From DASUPK01 sp963801055 (lineage in GTDB: Bacteria > Actinomycetota > Thermoleophilia > Solirubrobacterales > 70-9), in contig CAWDDE010000003.1 of NCBI GenBank assembly GCA_963801055.1, positions 310,001-374,000 of the forward strand: a DNA stretch of 64,000 nucleotides, given 5' to 3'. This document shows positions 34,285 to 42,231 of the stretch, one piece after another; within the stretch, counting starts at the first letter, position 1, and every line of letters starts with the position of its first letter. A program made the translations under genes and the position numbers. The notes beneath the pieces were generated by a model, which searched no databases, was not told the origin of the DNA, and saw only the letters and a list, made by a program, of their open reading frames with translations.

Positions 34285-34485
34285 ATGCTCCCTAGCAAGA
34301 CGCTCGCCGAAGAGCACGTCCAGATGATGCTCACGGTTGGGTCCCCGTTCGATGAGATCGAGGACTACATCAACAAGACCAGGCTGCGCAATCACCAGAA
34401 GTCGGCGCTTTGGCTGATCGCCTGGTCGGGGCAGGAGCGCTCCGTGCAACGCCGAGTCGCGCACGAGGCGCTAGCCCTCAGCTAG
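34285..34485 (+). CDS. Small conserved-looking protein, 66 aa
   Basis: MLPSKTLAEEHVQMMLTVGS, then PFDEIEDYINKTRLRNHQKS and ALWLIAWSGQERSVQRRVAH have even composition and good coding character. The ATG follows GAGAGGGGCAACC, a strong ribosome site. PFxEIEDYI...KSALWLxAWS looks like a conserved actinobacterial small protein, but no function is known to me. It ends 67 bases before hairpin repeat copy 6. Confidence 0.65.
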   Translation: MLPSKTLAEEHVQMMLTVGSPFDEIEDYINKTRLRNHQKSALWLIAWSGQERSVQRRVAHEALALS

Positions 34486-34551
34486 ACGTTCGTCCTCTTC
34501 GAAGCGCAAGAAGCGGCTCAATGCCGTAGCCAGGCGGAGGGTGACGACCGG

Positions 34552-34596
34552 TGCTTTCATACAAAGCGCCGCTTCTCGTCCAAAGCGGCTATCTCA
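34552..34596 (+). repeat. Hairpin repeat family, copy 6
   Basis: The most complete copy: TGCTTTCATACAAAGCGCCG, then CTTCTCGTCCAAAGCGGCTA and TCTCA. It shares its left end with copies 1 and 7 and its right end (GCGGCTATCTC) with copies 3 and 7. It lies between the convergent 66-residue gene and cupin gene. Confidence 0.7.
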
Positions 34597-34626
34597 CGAG
34601 GCAACCCGGTGGCTCAGCCGGATGGC

Positions 34627-35028
34627 CTAGTCAGCCCACCAGTCGCGCTGGCCCTCGACGTCTTCGCGCGGAGCCTCGCCGAGATTGGGCGCGCCGATGA
34701 CGATGATCTCGAGGCCCTCCGGCCCGGCTTCGTAGCCTCGCCACGTCCCGGGCGGGACACGCACCACGTCCCACTCCTTGAGCTCGACGATCTCGTCGTC
34801 GAGTTTCATCCGCCCGCTCCCGCGCACGACCAGGTACACCTCCTCCTGCTTCTTGTGCGTGTGGCCGTAGGGAAAGCGATAGCCGGGCGGGACGCGCTGG
34901 TAGCTCAGGCCGGATTGCTCGAGCTCGAGCGCCTCGGTCGCCGAGCGGAACTCCAGGTCCGGCGCGCCGTCGAACCTGGACCCGACGTCCTCAAGGTCCT
35001 CCTTCAGGTTCCTGAGCGTGAACGGCAC
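34627..35028 (-). CDS. Cupin-domain protein
   Basis: A 133-residue single cupin barrel. Motif 1 is PYGHTHKKQEEVYLVVRGSG (two His and Glu ligands), motif 2 is KEWDVVRVPPGTWRGYEAG, where the usual last His is Trp/Arg. It probably binds a metal and acts on or senses a small molecule; no substrate can be given. Standalone gene with repeat copies on both sides. Confidence 0.82.
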   Translation of the reverse strand: MPFTLRNLKEDLEDVGSRFDGAPDLEFRSATEALELEQSGLSYQRVPPGYRFPYGHTHKKQEEVYLVVRGSGRMKLDDEIVELKEWDVVRVPPGTWRGYEAGPEGLEIIVIGAPNLGEAPREDVEGQRDWWAD

Positions 35029-35078
35029 GGCCGCAATCCTACGGTGCCTTGCGGGCTGGGCCCCCCCGACCTAATGGG

Positions 35079-35107
35079 TACTGCTTTCCATGCAAAGGGG
35101 CTATCTC
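35079..35107 (+). repeat. Hairpin repeat family, copy 7 (core deleted)
   Basis: TACTGCTTTCCATGCAAAGG then GGCTATCTC joins the left and right ends of copy 6 and lacks the 20-base hairpin core. Copy 1 shows a similar loss. It lies between the cupin start and the TadE-like stop. Confidence 0.6.
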
Positions 35108-35118
35108 GCATCGCAGCT

Positions 35119-35772
35119 CTAACCGAAGTGGCGACCGCTCGGGCGTGAGGCGATCGACCAGCGCCAGGGAGGTTCCTCGCCCGGCGGGAACAGGTAGTGG
35201 TCCCGACCGGGGAGTGTCTCTAACGGAACCAGGGCCGGATCGTCCTCGAGACTCAGCCGAAGGCTGGACGCGGCGGTGATCTCGCTGGGTCCGGCGATGC
35301 GATCGATTCGCTCCCAGGGCTGGCCCGGCCGGTAGAGCCAGTAGGTGACTCGAACCCGCCCGCCCAAGCGGCGCTGGTCGTCCACCGATGTGAACTCGGT
35401 GACCCGGCGGCCCGAGGAGGTGAGTCCCGCGTGCGTGCCCGGTGAGGCGCAGCTCTGCCGCCGGCAGTAGCGGAAGTCCACCGGAAGCTCAGCGCCGGCG
35501 ACGGTCGGCTGGGGCGCGAGGTACCGGACCAGCTTCCCGAGCGGAAAGCCGTAGGCCAGGGCGAGGGGGTTCCGCCCGCAGGGGATCGGATAGCGCGGGG
35601 CGCACGCGATCCGGCTGGCGAGCATCTCGCCGAGCTCGCGATCCGCCTGTCGCCGTGGAGATGCCACCAGCGCGGCGATCGCGACCACGATCAGCAACCC
35701 GATCATCCCGGCGAGCGCCAGGTACTCGACCGAGGCGGCGCCCCGGCGCCACGGTTGGCAATCCGGCACCAC
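35119..35772 (-). CDS. TadE/pilin-like membrane-anchored protein
   Basis: A 217-residue protein whose N-terminus (PWRRGAASVEYLALAGMIGL, then LIVVAIAALVA) has the class III signal of Flp/TadE prepilins: basic residues, Gly cleavage point, Glu at +5 and a hydrophobic helix. The rest should lie outside: two Cys pairs (IACAPRYPIPCG and FRYCRRQSCASPG) may form disulfides. No other pilus-assembly gene is in the window. A 68-base part of its 3' end (35156-35223) is duplicated at 23878-23945. GTG start. Confidence 0.65.
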   Translation of the reverse strand: MVPDCQPWRRGAASVEYLALAGMIGLLIVVAIAALVASPRRQADRELGEMLASRIACAPRYPIPCGRNPLALAYGFPLGKLVRYLAPQPTVAGAELPVDFRYCRRQSCASPGTHAGLTSSGRRVTEFTSVDDQRRLGGRVRVTYWLYRPGQPWERIDRIAGPSEITAASSLRLSLEDDPALVPLETLPGRDHYLFPPGEEPPWRWSIASRPSGRHFG

Positions 35773-35858
35773 CGCACGTTCGCGCGGGGGGTGTGTCGCC
35801 CGGCGCGCACTCCGCGCCGAACGCGCGGCGGATGAGTGCCGCGCTCTATGATCGACTC

Positions 35859-36128
35859 ATGGAAGGCTTTGGTGGTCTATTCGGCGATCCTGAGGAGATG
35901 CGGCGCCGCATGGAGGAGCTCCAGGAGCAGATGCAGGGGGCTCAGAAGGTGGCCTGGGCCGACAACGCGATCAAGCTCGCGGTCGAGATGACGGTGGCGG
36001 CGATCGGCTCGCTCGAGCTGAGCGGCTCGAGCGACGAGCAGGCGGTCCAGGTGCGCGACGCGATCAGGATCGTCTTCCCCGAGGCGGTGACCCTGGTGAG
36101 GGAGGCCCGGGAGGGATTGCAGGACTGA
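35859..36128 (+). CDS. Hypothetical protein, 89 aa
   Basis: MEGFGGLFGDPEEMRRRMEE, then LQEQMQGAQKVAWADNAIKL and AVEMTVAAIGSLELSGSSDE; helical with an acidic tail (FPEAVTLVREAREGLQD). The N-terminal Met/Gln-rich helix recalls YbaB-like DNA-associated proteins, but the rest does not, so I name no family. An upstream in-frame ATG at 35832 is an alternative start. It precedes the SDR gene by 30 bases. Confidence 0.6.
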   Translation: MEGFGGLFGDPEEMRRRMEELQEQMQGAQKVAWADNAIKLAVEMTVAAIGSLELSGSSDEQAVQVRDAIRIVFPEAVTLVREAREGLQD

Positions 36129-36158
36129 TGCGCCTCCACGCCCGCGCCGCCTGATCCA

Positions 36159-36962
36159 GTGGGCCTACCGGAACCCTCGGTAAGCAACACCGCGCTCGTC
36201 ACCGGTGCCTCGTCGGGAATCGGCGCAGCGATCGCCGCGGAGCTCGCCTCGCGCGGCTACTCGCTCGCGCTCGTGGCGCGGCGGGAAGAGCGGCTGCGCA
36301 GCCTGGCCACCGAGCTCGCCTCCGAGCATGGAGTTGAGGCGGCGGTGATCGCCTGCGACCTCGCCGACCCGGCCGAGCGAGATCGCCTGACCGACGAGCT
36401 CAGGGCCGGTGGCCGCGCGGTCGAATTGCTGGTCAACAACGCCGGCTTCGGGCACCAGGCCGACTTCGCGCCCAGCCCGCGGGAGCGCATGGTCGAGATG
36501 GTCAGGCTGAACGTCGAGGCCGTCGTCGACCTGACCAGCCGGTTTCTCGGGCCGATGGTCGAGAAGGGGCGCGGAGGCGTGATCAACATCGCCTCCACCG
36601 CCGCCTTTCAGCCACTCCCGGGCTCGGCGGTCTACGCGGCCAGCAAGGCATTCGTCCTCTCCTTCAGCGAGGCGATCCGCACGGAGCTGCGTGGCTCCGG
36701 CGTCACGGTCACCGCCGTCTGCCCCGGGCCGGTCAAGACCGAGTTCACCGAGGTCGCCGGCGTCGGGGGCGTCGAGGAGCGGACCCCGGGCGCCGTTTGG
36801 ATGACGGCCGAGGAGATCGCCCGCCACGCCGTGGACGGCGCGCAGCGCGACCGTCGCGTCGTCGTTCCAGGCACGCTGAACCGCGCCACCGCCCTCGCCG
36901 GCCAGCACAGCCCCAGGGCCGTCGCTCTGCCGCTGATCAGCCGGATCTGGCGCAACATCTAG
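36159..36962 (+). CDS. Short-chain dehydrogenase/reductase
   Basis: A 267-residue SDR. The NAD(P) loop is VTGASSGIGAAIAAELASRG with an Arg-rich strand 2 end (VARREERL) that favours NADP; NNAGFG, the catalytic Ser in INIASTAAF and YAASK are in place, and PGPVKTEFTEVAG is the substrate-side loop. It belongs to the group of DltE/YqjQ-like SDRs. Substrate unknown. GTG start. Confidence 0.9.
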   Translation: MGLPEPSVSNTALVTGASSGIGAAIAAELASRGYSLALVARREERLRSLATELASEHGVEAAVIACDLADPAERDRLTDELRAGGRAVELLVNNAGFGHQADFAPSPRERMVEMVRLNVEAVVDLTSRFLGPMVEKGRGGVINIASTAAFQPLPGSAVYAASKAFVLSFSEAIRTELRGSGVTVTAVCPGPVKTEFTEVAGVGGVEERTPGAVWMTAEEIARHAVDGAQRDRRVVVPGTLNRATALAGQHSPRAVALPLISRIWRNI

Positions 36963-36990
36963 CCTGATGAGTGGGCCGTCTCCCATCTAG

Positions 36991-37782
36991 ATGCCGACCC
37001 TCGAGGCCCGCGGCGTCGAGATCGCGTGGAGCGAGCGAGGTGATGGTTCTCCGGTCCTGTTGATCCATGAGACCGCGGCCATGGGCGCGATCTGGGAACC
37101 GGTCGCCGGGTCGGTGTCCGAGCGGTGCCGGGCGATCTTCTATGACCGGCGCGGGTGGGGCCGCTCGAGCGCCCCGGAGGATTATCGGCGGACCACGGTC
37201 GAGGAGCAGAGCGAGGACGCCGTCGCCCTGATCGAGCGGGTCGCCGGTGAGCCCACGGTCGTCTGCGGGGCAAGCCTGGGCGCGGTGATCGGCCTCGACC
37301 TGCTGCTTCGGCGCGCCGATGCCGTCTCCGCTGCGGTGCTGATCGAACCTCCGCTGCTGCAGCTGCTCCCGGTGGCGACCCAGGCCCTCTCCGATGACCG
37401 TCGCCGCCTGGAGGGCGCGGCTGCCACCGGTGACGACGTGATCGAGCTCTACCTCTCCGGCGGCCTACCCGCGCTGGGAGCGGGGGTCGGCCGGCTCCCG
37501 GAGTCCATGGCGACCGCCGCACGGGAGCGACCCTGGAGCGTGATGGCTGAGCTCGGCATCGCCTCCGGATGGCGGGCGCCGCCGTCGCGCCTGGCGGCCG
37601 CCGAGCGCCCGTCGGCGATCGTCACCGCGGCCTCGACGCCGCCGCTGCTCCGCGATGCATCTACCGCACTCGCGGGGCGGCTCGCCCGTAGCTCCTCCCG
37701 CGAGGTCGATTCGGGTGCGCGGGCCCCGCACGTGGGAGCCGCTGAGCAGGTCGCGACATTGCTCCTGGAGCTCAGTCGGTAG
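36991..37782 (+). CDS. Alpha/beta-fold hydrolase
   Basis: A 263-residue hydrolase with a Ser nucleophile in VVCGASLGAVIGLDLL and the strand-4 motif AIFYDRRGWGRSSAP. The oxyanion region reads LLIHETAAMG in place of HG, and the C-terminal His is in ARAPHVGAAEQVA. The order matches esterase/lactonase-like enzymes. No cap-domain features identify a substrate. Overlaps the end of the convergent zinc-ribbon gene by 11 bases. Confidence 0.82.
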   Translation: MPTLEARGVEIAWSERGDGSPVLLIHETAAMGAIWEPVAGSVSERCRAIFYDRRGWGRSSAPEDYRRTTVEEQSEDAVALIERVAGEPTVVCGASLGAVIGLDLLLRRADAVSAAVLIEPPLLQLLPVATQALSDDRRRLEGAAATGDDVIELYLSGGLPALGAGVGRLPESMATAARERPWSVMAELGIASGWRAPPSRLAAAERPSAIVTAASTPPLLRDASTALAGRLARSSSREVDSGARAPHVGAAEQVATLLLELSR

Positions 37783-38485
37783 GGGGAAGTGGCTCCGCCA
37801 GGACTTCGACCACGCCGCCCCGGCGGACCAGCACCGCGCCGGACTCCAGGAAGGCAGCGAGGAACGCTGTCGGGATCGCCGCCAGCACGGTGATCACGGC
37901 GTCGATCGAGAACGCCGCGAGTCCGCGACCGGTGCCGGGGCGAAGCCGCCCAGATGCCGCCTCGGAGGCGAAATCGCGATGGAAGGTGAGCAGGTTGAGG
38001 AGCGTCTGCCACATCGATGCCATCCCCGGCCGGACCAGATAGCGGACACGCCGGACCTCGAGCCCCCGGCGGGCGAGAAGCAGGCGGAGCGCGCGGGGCG
38101 TCGGCTCGATCCCGTAATGCGAGGGCGCGCCGCCAGGCCCGACCCGGTTTATGTTGGGGCTGAGTGCGGCCCAGTTCTCCGCTCCGAGCCAGGCCTGAAG
38201 GCTCGCCGCGTTGGCGGCGCGTACCACGACACGCTCGCCGCGCCGCTCCCGACCGGACATAAGCGTCTCGGCCGCGGCCTCGGGCGAGGGGATCGCATTC
38301 CGCGCGGCGACGAGCCCGCAGTTCTCGCAACGATCGATCACCTGGTCCTCGCGCCCGCCGTAGCCGGCGGCCTCGACCCAGGCGAAGAGCGGCTCGCCGC
38401 AGGCGGGGCAGCGCTGCGAATTCGGCCCGGCTCCATGCTCGAGGCTGACGGTGCGCCCCCGCCGGGTGCTCAGTCCGATCGGCAT
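37772..38485 (-). CDS. Zinc-ribbon protein of unknown function
   Basis: A 237-residue protein. A four-Cys zinc ribbon (RCPACGEPLF and DRCENCGLVAAR, 31 residues apart) opens it. The middle (ENWAALSPNINRVGPGGAPS, then HYGIEPTPRALRLLLARRGL) resembles the C-terminal lobe of small-molecule methyltransferases, but the SAM-binding motif is absent. The end has a hydrophobic segment (DAVITVLAAIPTAFLAAFLE) that may be membrane-associated. The upstream dehydrogenase is frameshifted into its frame, but ATG 38485 is this gene's own start. Confidence 0.65.
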   Translation of the reverse strand: MPIGLSTRRGRTVSLEHGAGPNSQRCPACGEPLFAWVEAAGYGGREDQVIDRCENCGLVAARNAIPSPEAAAETLMSGRERRGERVVVRAANAASLQAWLGAENWAALSPNINRVGPGGAPSHYGIEPTPRALRLLLARRGLEVRRVRYLVRPGMASMWQTLLNLLTFHRDFASEAASGRLRPGTGRGLAAFSIDAVITVLAAIPTAFLAAFLESGAVLVRRGGVVEVLAEPLPPTD

Positions 38486-38490
38486 TCGGC

Positions 38491-39631
38491 TCAGGCCTCG
38501 ACGGGAATCAGCTGCTCGACTCCTTCCACCTGCCAACGGACGTCGAAGCGATCCAGGCCGCGGAGGAACTCCTTTGGATCGTACGCCTGGGAAGGAGCCA
38601 GGCCTCCGCGCGCCTTGAAGCCGCGGCCTGGCGGCGAGGAGCGCTCCCCGGGCCACCGCCGCGGCTGTCAGGCCGTAGACGTCCCGCCCACTGATCACGC
38701 CCTTGCGCTCGACCTCACCGAGCTTCGCTTCGCAGACGATCATCCACCGCATCCTCGCCCGCTGCTCCGGCGTGGGCCCCTCGGGGAGTCGGGAGATGAC
38801 CGATTCGGCGAGGCGCTTCAGCGGCGTTCTCATCGCCAGCCCCGCGGGCCGCATCGTCGCGGCAAAGAGCGGCGCTAGGCGTTCGCTCGAGAAAGCCGAC
38901 ACGTTCATGGTCGAGCGCACGTTGCGCGTGGGAATGTGCCGCGGCGCGGTGATCTGCTCACCCGAGGGATAGCGGATCATGCGCCGCCGGCCGACGGAAG
39001 CGGGAAACTCGTACGTGCCCCTCGAGGCGCTGCCGCCCGCCTCAACCCACCTCATGTTCCTCCACTCCAGGTCGCTGCCGCTGATGATCTCCAGGGTGCT
39101 GCGGGCGGTTCCCTGGCTCGGCGTGAAGTTCTGCCAGCAGTAGTGCACCGAGAGCTCGTCGAGCTCGCCCATGCCATCGGCCGTGAGCGAGGCGATCATG
39201 TCGCCTGGGACGTAGTCGAAGCCCATGGCGGGTATCACCGCGACCTCCGCTTCGGATGCTCCCGGCCCGTATCGCTCGAGGGCCAGCTTCATGTAGGGCT
39301 GCTCGCCCGTGGTGTCCAGGTAGTGCGTCGCGGTTTCCACCGCCGCGGCCAGGACCGGCTCGCCGAAGCGGACGAAGGGACCGGCGCAATCGACCACGAC
39401 GGAGCAGTTGGCGAGTAGCTGCCGCAGCGAAGCGGGGTCGTCGAGGGTCGCCTGCCGCGCCGTGATGTCCCCTTCCAGCTCGGCGGCGAGAACGTCGAGC
39501 TTGCGGCGGTTGCGGCCAGAGACGATCAGCTCCGCCTTTGCGTCCGCGAGCTCGGCCGCGACCAGCCGGCCGGTGTATCCGGTGGCTCCGTAGACGGCGA
39601 TTGGGCCCTGCTGCCTGGAGATAAGCGGCAT
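38491..39631 (-). pseudogene. Saccharopine-dehydrogenase-like oxidoreductase, +1 frameshift
   Basis: The N-terminal Rossmann fold (IAVYGATGYTGRLVAAELAD) followed by VVDCAGPFVRFGEPVLAAAV and GFDYVPGDMIASL identifies the saccharopine-dehydrogenase-like/trans-acting enoyl-reductase family. Near 38620-38632 the frame is lost, and the proper ending (GGLAPSQAYDPKEFLRGLDR then FDVRWQVEGVEQLIPVEA-stop at 38491) sits in the next frame. Taking out one base in GCCAGGCCGCGGC gives a full-length protein of about 380 residues. In the sequence as given the frame runs on into the zinc-ribbon gene. Confidence 0.8.
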
Positions 39632-39654
39632 CGCGGCCAAGATACAGTCCCCCC

Positions 39655-39859
39655 ATGCAGCTCCGCGAGACCATGACCGGCGCTAATGGTGCTCACCAAG
39701 GTCCACAGGCTGCCGGTGATCGAGGGAGGACGGCTCGCCGGGATCGTCGGCCTCGATGACCTCGCCGTCCGCACGGGCAATCTCGAGGTCGCCCGGCAGA
39801 TGACCGCCGACCTGAACGAGGGCGCGCTGCCCGAGTCCTGCTTCCACGAGCGCGCTTAG
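39655..39859 (+). pseudogene. CBS-domain gene with internal deletion
   Basis: ATG 39655 begins MQLRETMT, the usual start of a CBS-pair protein. Soon after, in another frame, comes KVHRLPVIEGGRLAGIVGLD, DLAVRTGNLEVARQMTADLN, the end of the second CBS domain, stopping at 39859. About 90 residues in between are missing and the two ends are out of frame. An ATG at 39686 could express the tail alone, which is too short to bind nucleotide. Confidence 0.55.
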
Positions 39860-39874
39860 ACAGACTCCCGATCC

Positions 39875-40981
39875 GTGAACGCGCTCGCGAGCAAACAGGA
39901 GCTGCTCGCCTTCCAGGCCAGGTGGATGCGGCGTGCGGGCGCAGCTGCCGTGGCCGGTGCATTCATCGTGACGGCGGCGACCGTGCTGCAGCGCGCCGGC
40001 CTGAACGTTCCCAGCGGCGACTCGGACGCCGATCAGTTGGCGTTCACGCACGCGCACAGCGCGCGTCTGATTCTCTCGTCGGTGATTCAGGGGGTCGGGT
40101 TCTCCCTTTTCCTGGCCCCGCTGCTCTTCCTTTTCCGGTCGGCGCAGGGCAGAGCCGAGCGGGTGCGCGGGGCGTTGGTCGGTCTGGTCGTGCTCGGACC
40201 GCTGGCCTTCGGCGCCGGATTGGCGATCTCCGCGGTCGGCAGCTCGCATTCCGCGGACAAGTTCGACCAACAGGCTCCTGCGGTCGAGCGCCAGGCGCGT
40301 GAGCGGGCACAGGCGGCCGCATCGGCGCCCACCCAGCGACCTGATCAGAAAGCAGAGCCCGGGAAATCCGGTGCGACTCCGACCACCACGGCGACCTCCA
40401 CCAGCGGAACGAGCACCTCGACCGGCTCCGGTGCCACCACGACGGCGGCGAAGCCCAAGACTCCGGAGCAGGCAGCGAGCGAAGCACGGGAGGGTCTCGC
40501 CGACCACCTGAACAAGCACACCACGCTGCTCCTGATCGGCAGCCTCGTCTCGACGATCGGGATACTCGCCCTGGTCTTCGGGTTGATCTACACGCCCCTC
40601 TGGTCTATGCGTGTAGGGCTGCTGACGCGCTTCTGGGGCGCGCTGGGCATGGCCACCGGCTTTGCCCTGCTCCTTCTCGGTCTCGTAGGGATCGCCTTGA
40701 TCGTCCTCTGGTTTGCCGCACTTGGGCTGATGTTTCTCGGCTGGTGGCCCAGACCGCTGCCGCCGGCCTGGGCGGCCGGCGAGGCGGTCCCCTGGCCGCG
40801 GCCCGGCGAGGACATCGGGCCGCCCCTCGAGGAACGGGGCCGCTCCGGCACCGTCGAGGGCAGTGGTAGTGAGATCTCCGAGCCGGGGCCGCCGGAGAAC
40901 GGTGGACCGGCGCAGGCTCCCGAGCAGCCCGCCGACGAGACCCAGGGCCCGCGGCGCAAGAAGCGCAAGCGGCGTAAGTGA
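39875..40981 (+). CDS. Polytopic membrane protein, unknown function
   Basis: A 368-residue protein with three N-terminal helices (AAAVAGAFIVTAATVLQ, LILSSVIQGVGFSLFLAPLL, GALVGLVVLGPLAFGAGLAI), a Thr/Ser/Ala-rich loop of about 70 residues, three more helices (TLLLIGSLVSTIGILALVFG to VLWFAALGLMFLGWW) and a Pro/Glu-rich tail ending in RRKKRKRRK. No known family is recognised. Such TS-rich loops are often outside the cell. GTG start. Confidence 0.65.
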   Translation: MNALASKQELLAFQARWMRRAGAAAVAGAFIVTAATVLQRAGLNVPSGDSDADQLAFTHAHSARLILSSVIQGVGFSLFLAPLLFLFRSAQGRAERVRGALVGLVVLGPLAFGAGLAISAVGSSHSADKFDQQAPAVERQARERAQAAASAPTQRPDQKAEPGKSGATPTTTATSTSGTSTSTGSGATTTAAKPKTPEQAASEAREGLADHLNKHTTLLLIGSLVSTIGILALVFGLIYTPLWSMRVGLLTRFWGALGMATGFALLLLGLVGIALIVLWFAALGLMFLGWWPRPLPPAWAAGEAVPWPRPGEDIGPPLEERGRSGTVEGSGSEISEPGPPENGGPAQAPEQPADETQGPRRKKRKRRK

Positions 40982-40984
40982 GGA

Positions 40985-41344
40985 TCAGGCCTTGGGTGGC
41001 GGCGGGGCCGCCATCAGCTCCACCCGGTGACCGCCTGGCGCGATCGCGAAGGCGCGGTCAGCGCCCCAGAGCTGGCGGGTGTCCTCCACCTGGAAGCCCG
41101 CCTCGCGAAGCCTCTGCTTGGCCTGCACGTGGTCGGGGGCGACGACCGCGGCGTGGCCGAGCGCCGGCGCGGTGTGGCCCTCGGTGAGGATCAGGTGGAT
41201 CTGGGTGCCGTCGCGCTCGAGCCAGCGGACCGAGTCGCCGAGCACATCGGCCGCGGGGACCTCCTCGAAGCCGAGCAGTCCCCAGAACTCGACCGAGCGG
41301 TCGCCCTGGTCGGGCGGTACCTCGAGTGAGACGTGATGGAGCAC
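40985..41344 (-). CDS. VOC-family (glyoxalase-like) protein
   Basis: A 119-residue single VOC domain: MLHHVSLEVPPDQGDRSVEF, WGLLGFEEVP, RDGTQIHLILTEGHT and GHRVELMAAPP supply the beta-strand modules, with candidate metal ligands His4, His in TQIHLIL and Glu in HRVELM. It could be a lyase, dioxygenase or binding protein. Convergent with the membrane protein gene. Confidence 0.82.
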   Translation of the reverse strand: MLHHVSLEVPPDQGDRSVEFWGLLGFEEVPAADVLGDSVRWLERDGTQIHLILTEGHTAPALGHAAVVAPDHVQAKQRLREAGFQVEDTRQLWGADRAFAIAPGGHRVELMAAPPPPKA

Positions 41345-41370
41345 GACGCCAGCATCTCAGACGGCAGCGT

Positions 41371-42168
41371 CTAGAAGATCGGGGGCCAGCGCCGACCGGA
41401 CCGCTGGCGGTCCGCCTGCCGGGCGATCAGGCCCAGGCCGAGCAAAGCGAGGCCGACCACCGCCAGGCCACCGACGGCCATGCCGGTCGCGGGGAGGGTG
41501 TTGGCATCGCCCGCGGCTTCGGGGGAGGCAACCGCGGAGGACTCCGAGGTCGCTGACCCGCTCGAGTTCGCTCCGGCCGAGCCGCCGCTGCCTCCGCCGC
41601 CGCCGCTCGAGCTCAGCACTCGGACGGTGCCGTGCATGTTCGGATGGATCGTGCAGATGTAGCTGAAGGTCCCGGCCGAGGTGAAGCGGTGGGAGGCGCT
41701 CCGCCCCTGATTCAGGTCCGGGGTCTTGAAGCTGCCGTCGTTGGCGGTGGCATTGTGCAGGGCCTGGCCGGTGTTGTGCCAGGTCACCGTATCGCCGATC
41801 GCCACCGTGACTGAGGCGGGCGAGAAGAAGAAGTCAGCGATCGTGACAGTCGCCGAGGCGGCCTTGTGGGCGCCGCCCCCGGGGCCGTCCGCGGGCGGGC
41901 TGTCGGCGAGGGAGGTGTCGGTCGTCCGACTTTGGTCAGGCGCCTCACCCGGAGTTCCCGCGGCCGGCCCCGTCGGCGACGCCTCAGGTGTCGACGGCCC
42001 AGCTTCCCCGCCAGGGTCGGCAGGCGGAGTCGGGGGCGCGGGAGCTGGCGTGGTCGTCGTCGTGGCGTCCGTGGTCGTTCCGGCGTCCTGTGCGGCCGAG
42101 ATGGCGGGTACGGCACAACTGGCCGCGAGGACGAGCATCCCGCTCGCCAGCGCTCTTGCTCCCTTCAT
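41371..42168 (-). CDS. LPxTG-anchored cupredoxin (plastocyanin-like)
   Basis: A 265-residue secreted copper protein. Signal peptide to about residue 25 (VLAASCAVPAISA), a Thr/Pro-rich spacer, then one cupredoxin domain (about 103-184) with the full type 1 copper set: H138 in ALHNAT, C172, H175 and M178 in YICTIHPNMHG. A Gly/Ser linker leads to LPATG (225-229), a hydrophobic helix and an Arg-rich end, the complete sortase signal. It should be wall-bound and carry electrons outside the membrane. No sortase gene is in the window. Confidence 0.88.
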   Translation of the reverse strand: MKGARALASGMLVLAASCAVPAISAAQDAGTTTDATTTTTPAPAPPTPPADPGGEAGPSTPEASPTGPAAGTPGEAPDQSRTTDTSLADSPPADGPGGGAHKAASATVTIADFFFSPASVTVAIGDTVTWHNTGQALHNATANDGSFKTPDLNQGRSASHRFTSAGTFSYICTIHPNMHGTVRVLSSSGGGGGSGGSAGANSSGSATSESSAVASPEAAGDANTLPATGMAVGGLAVVGLALLGLGLIARQADRQRSGRRWPPIF

Positions 42169-42231
42169 CGATCGAATCCTAGGACCCGCACCTATCTGGT
42201 GGGTACGGAATTCTCGGCGCTCCGGATTTAC

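Noticed and set aside
26055..35107. Hairpin repeats as a CRISPR array or an integron cassette array
   Set aside because: Spacing is irregular (hundreds to thousands of bases), copies vary in length, and the integron RYYYAAC/GTTRRRY core sites and an integrase are absent.
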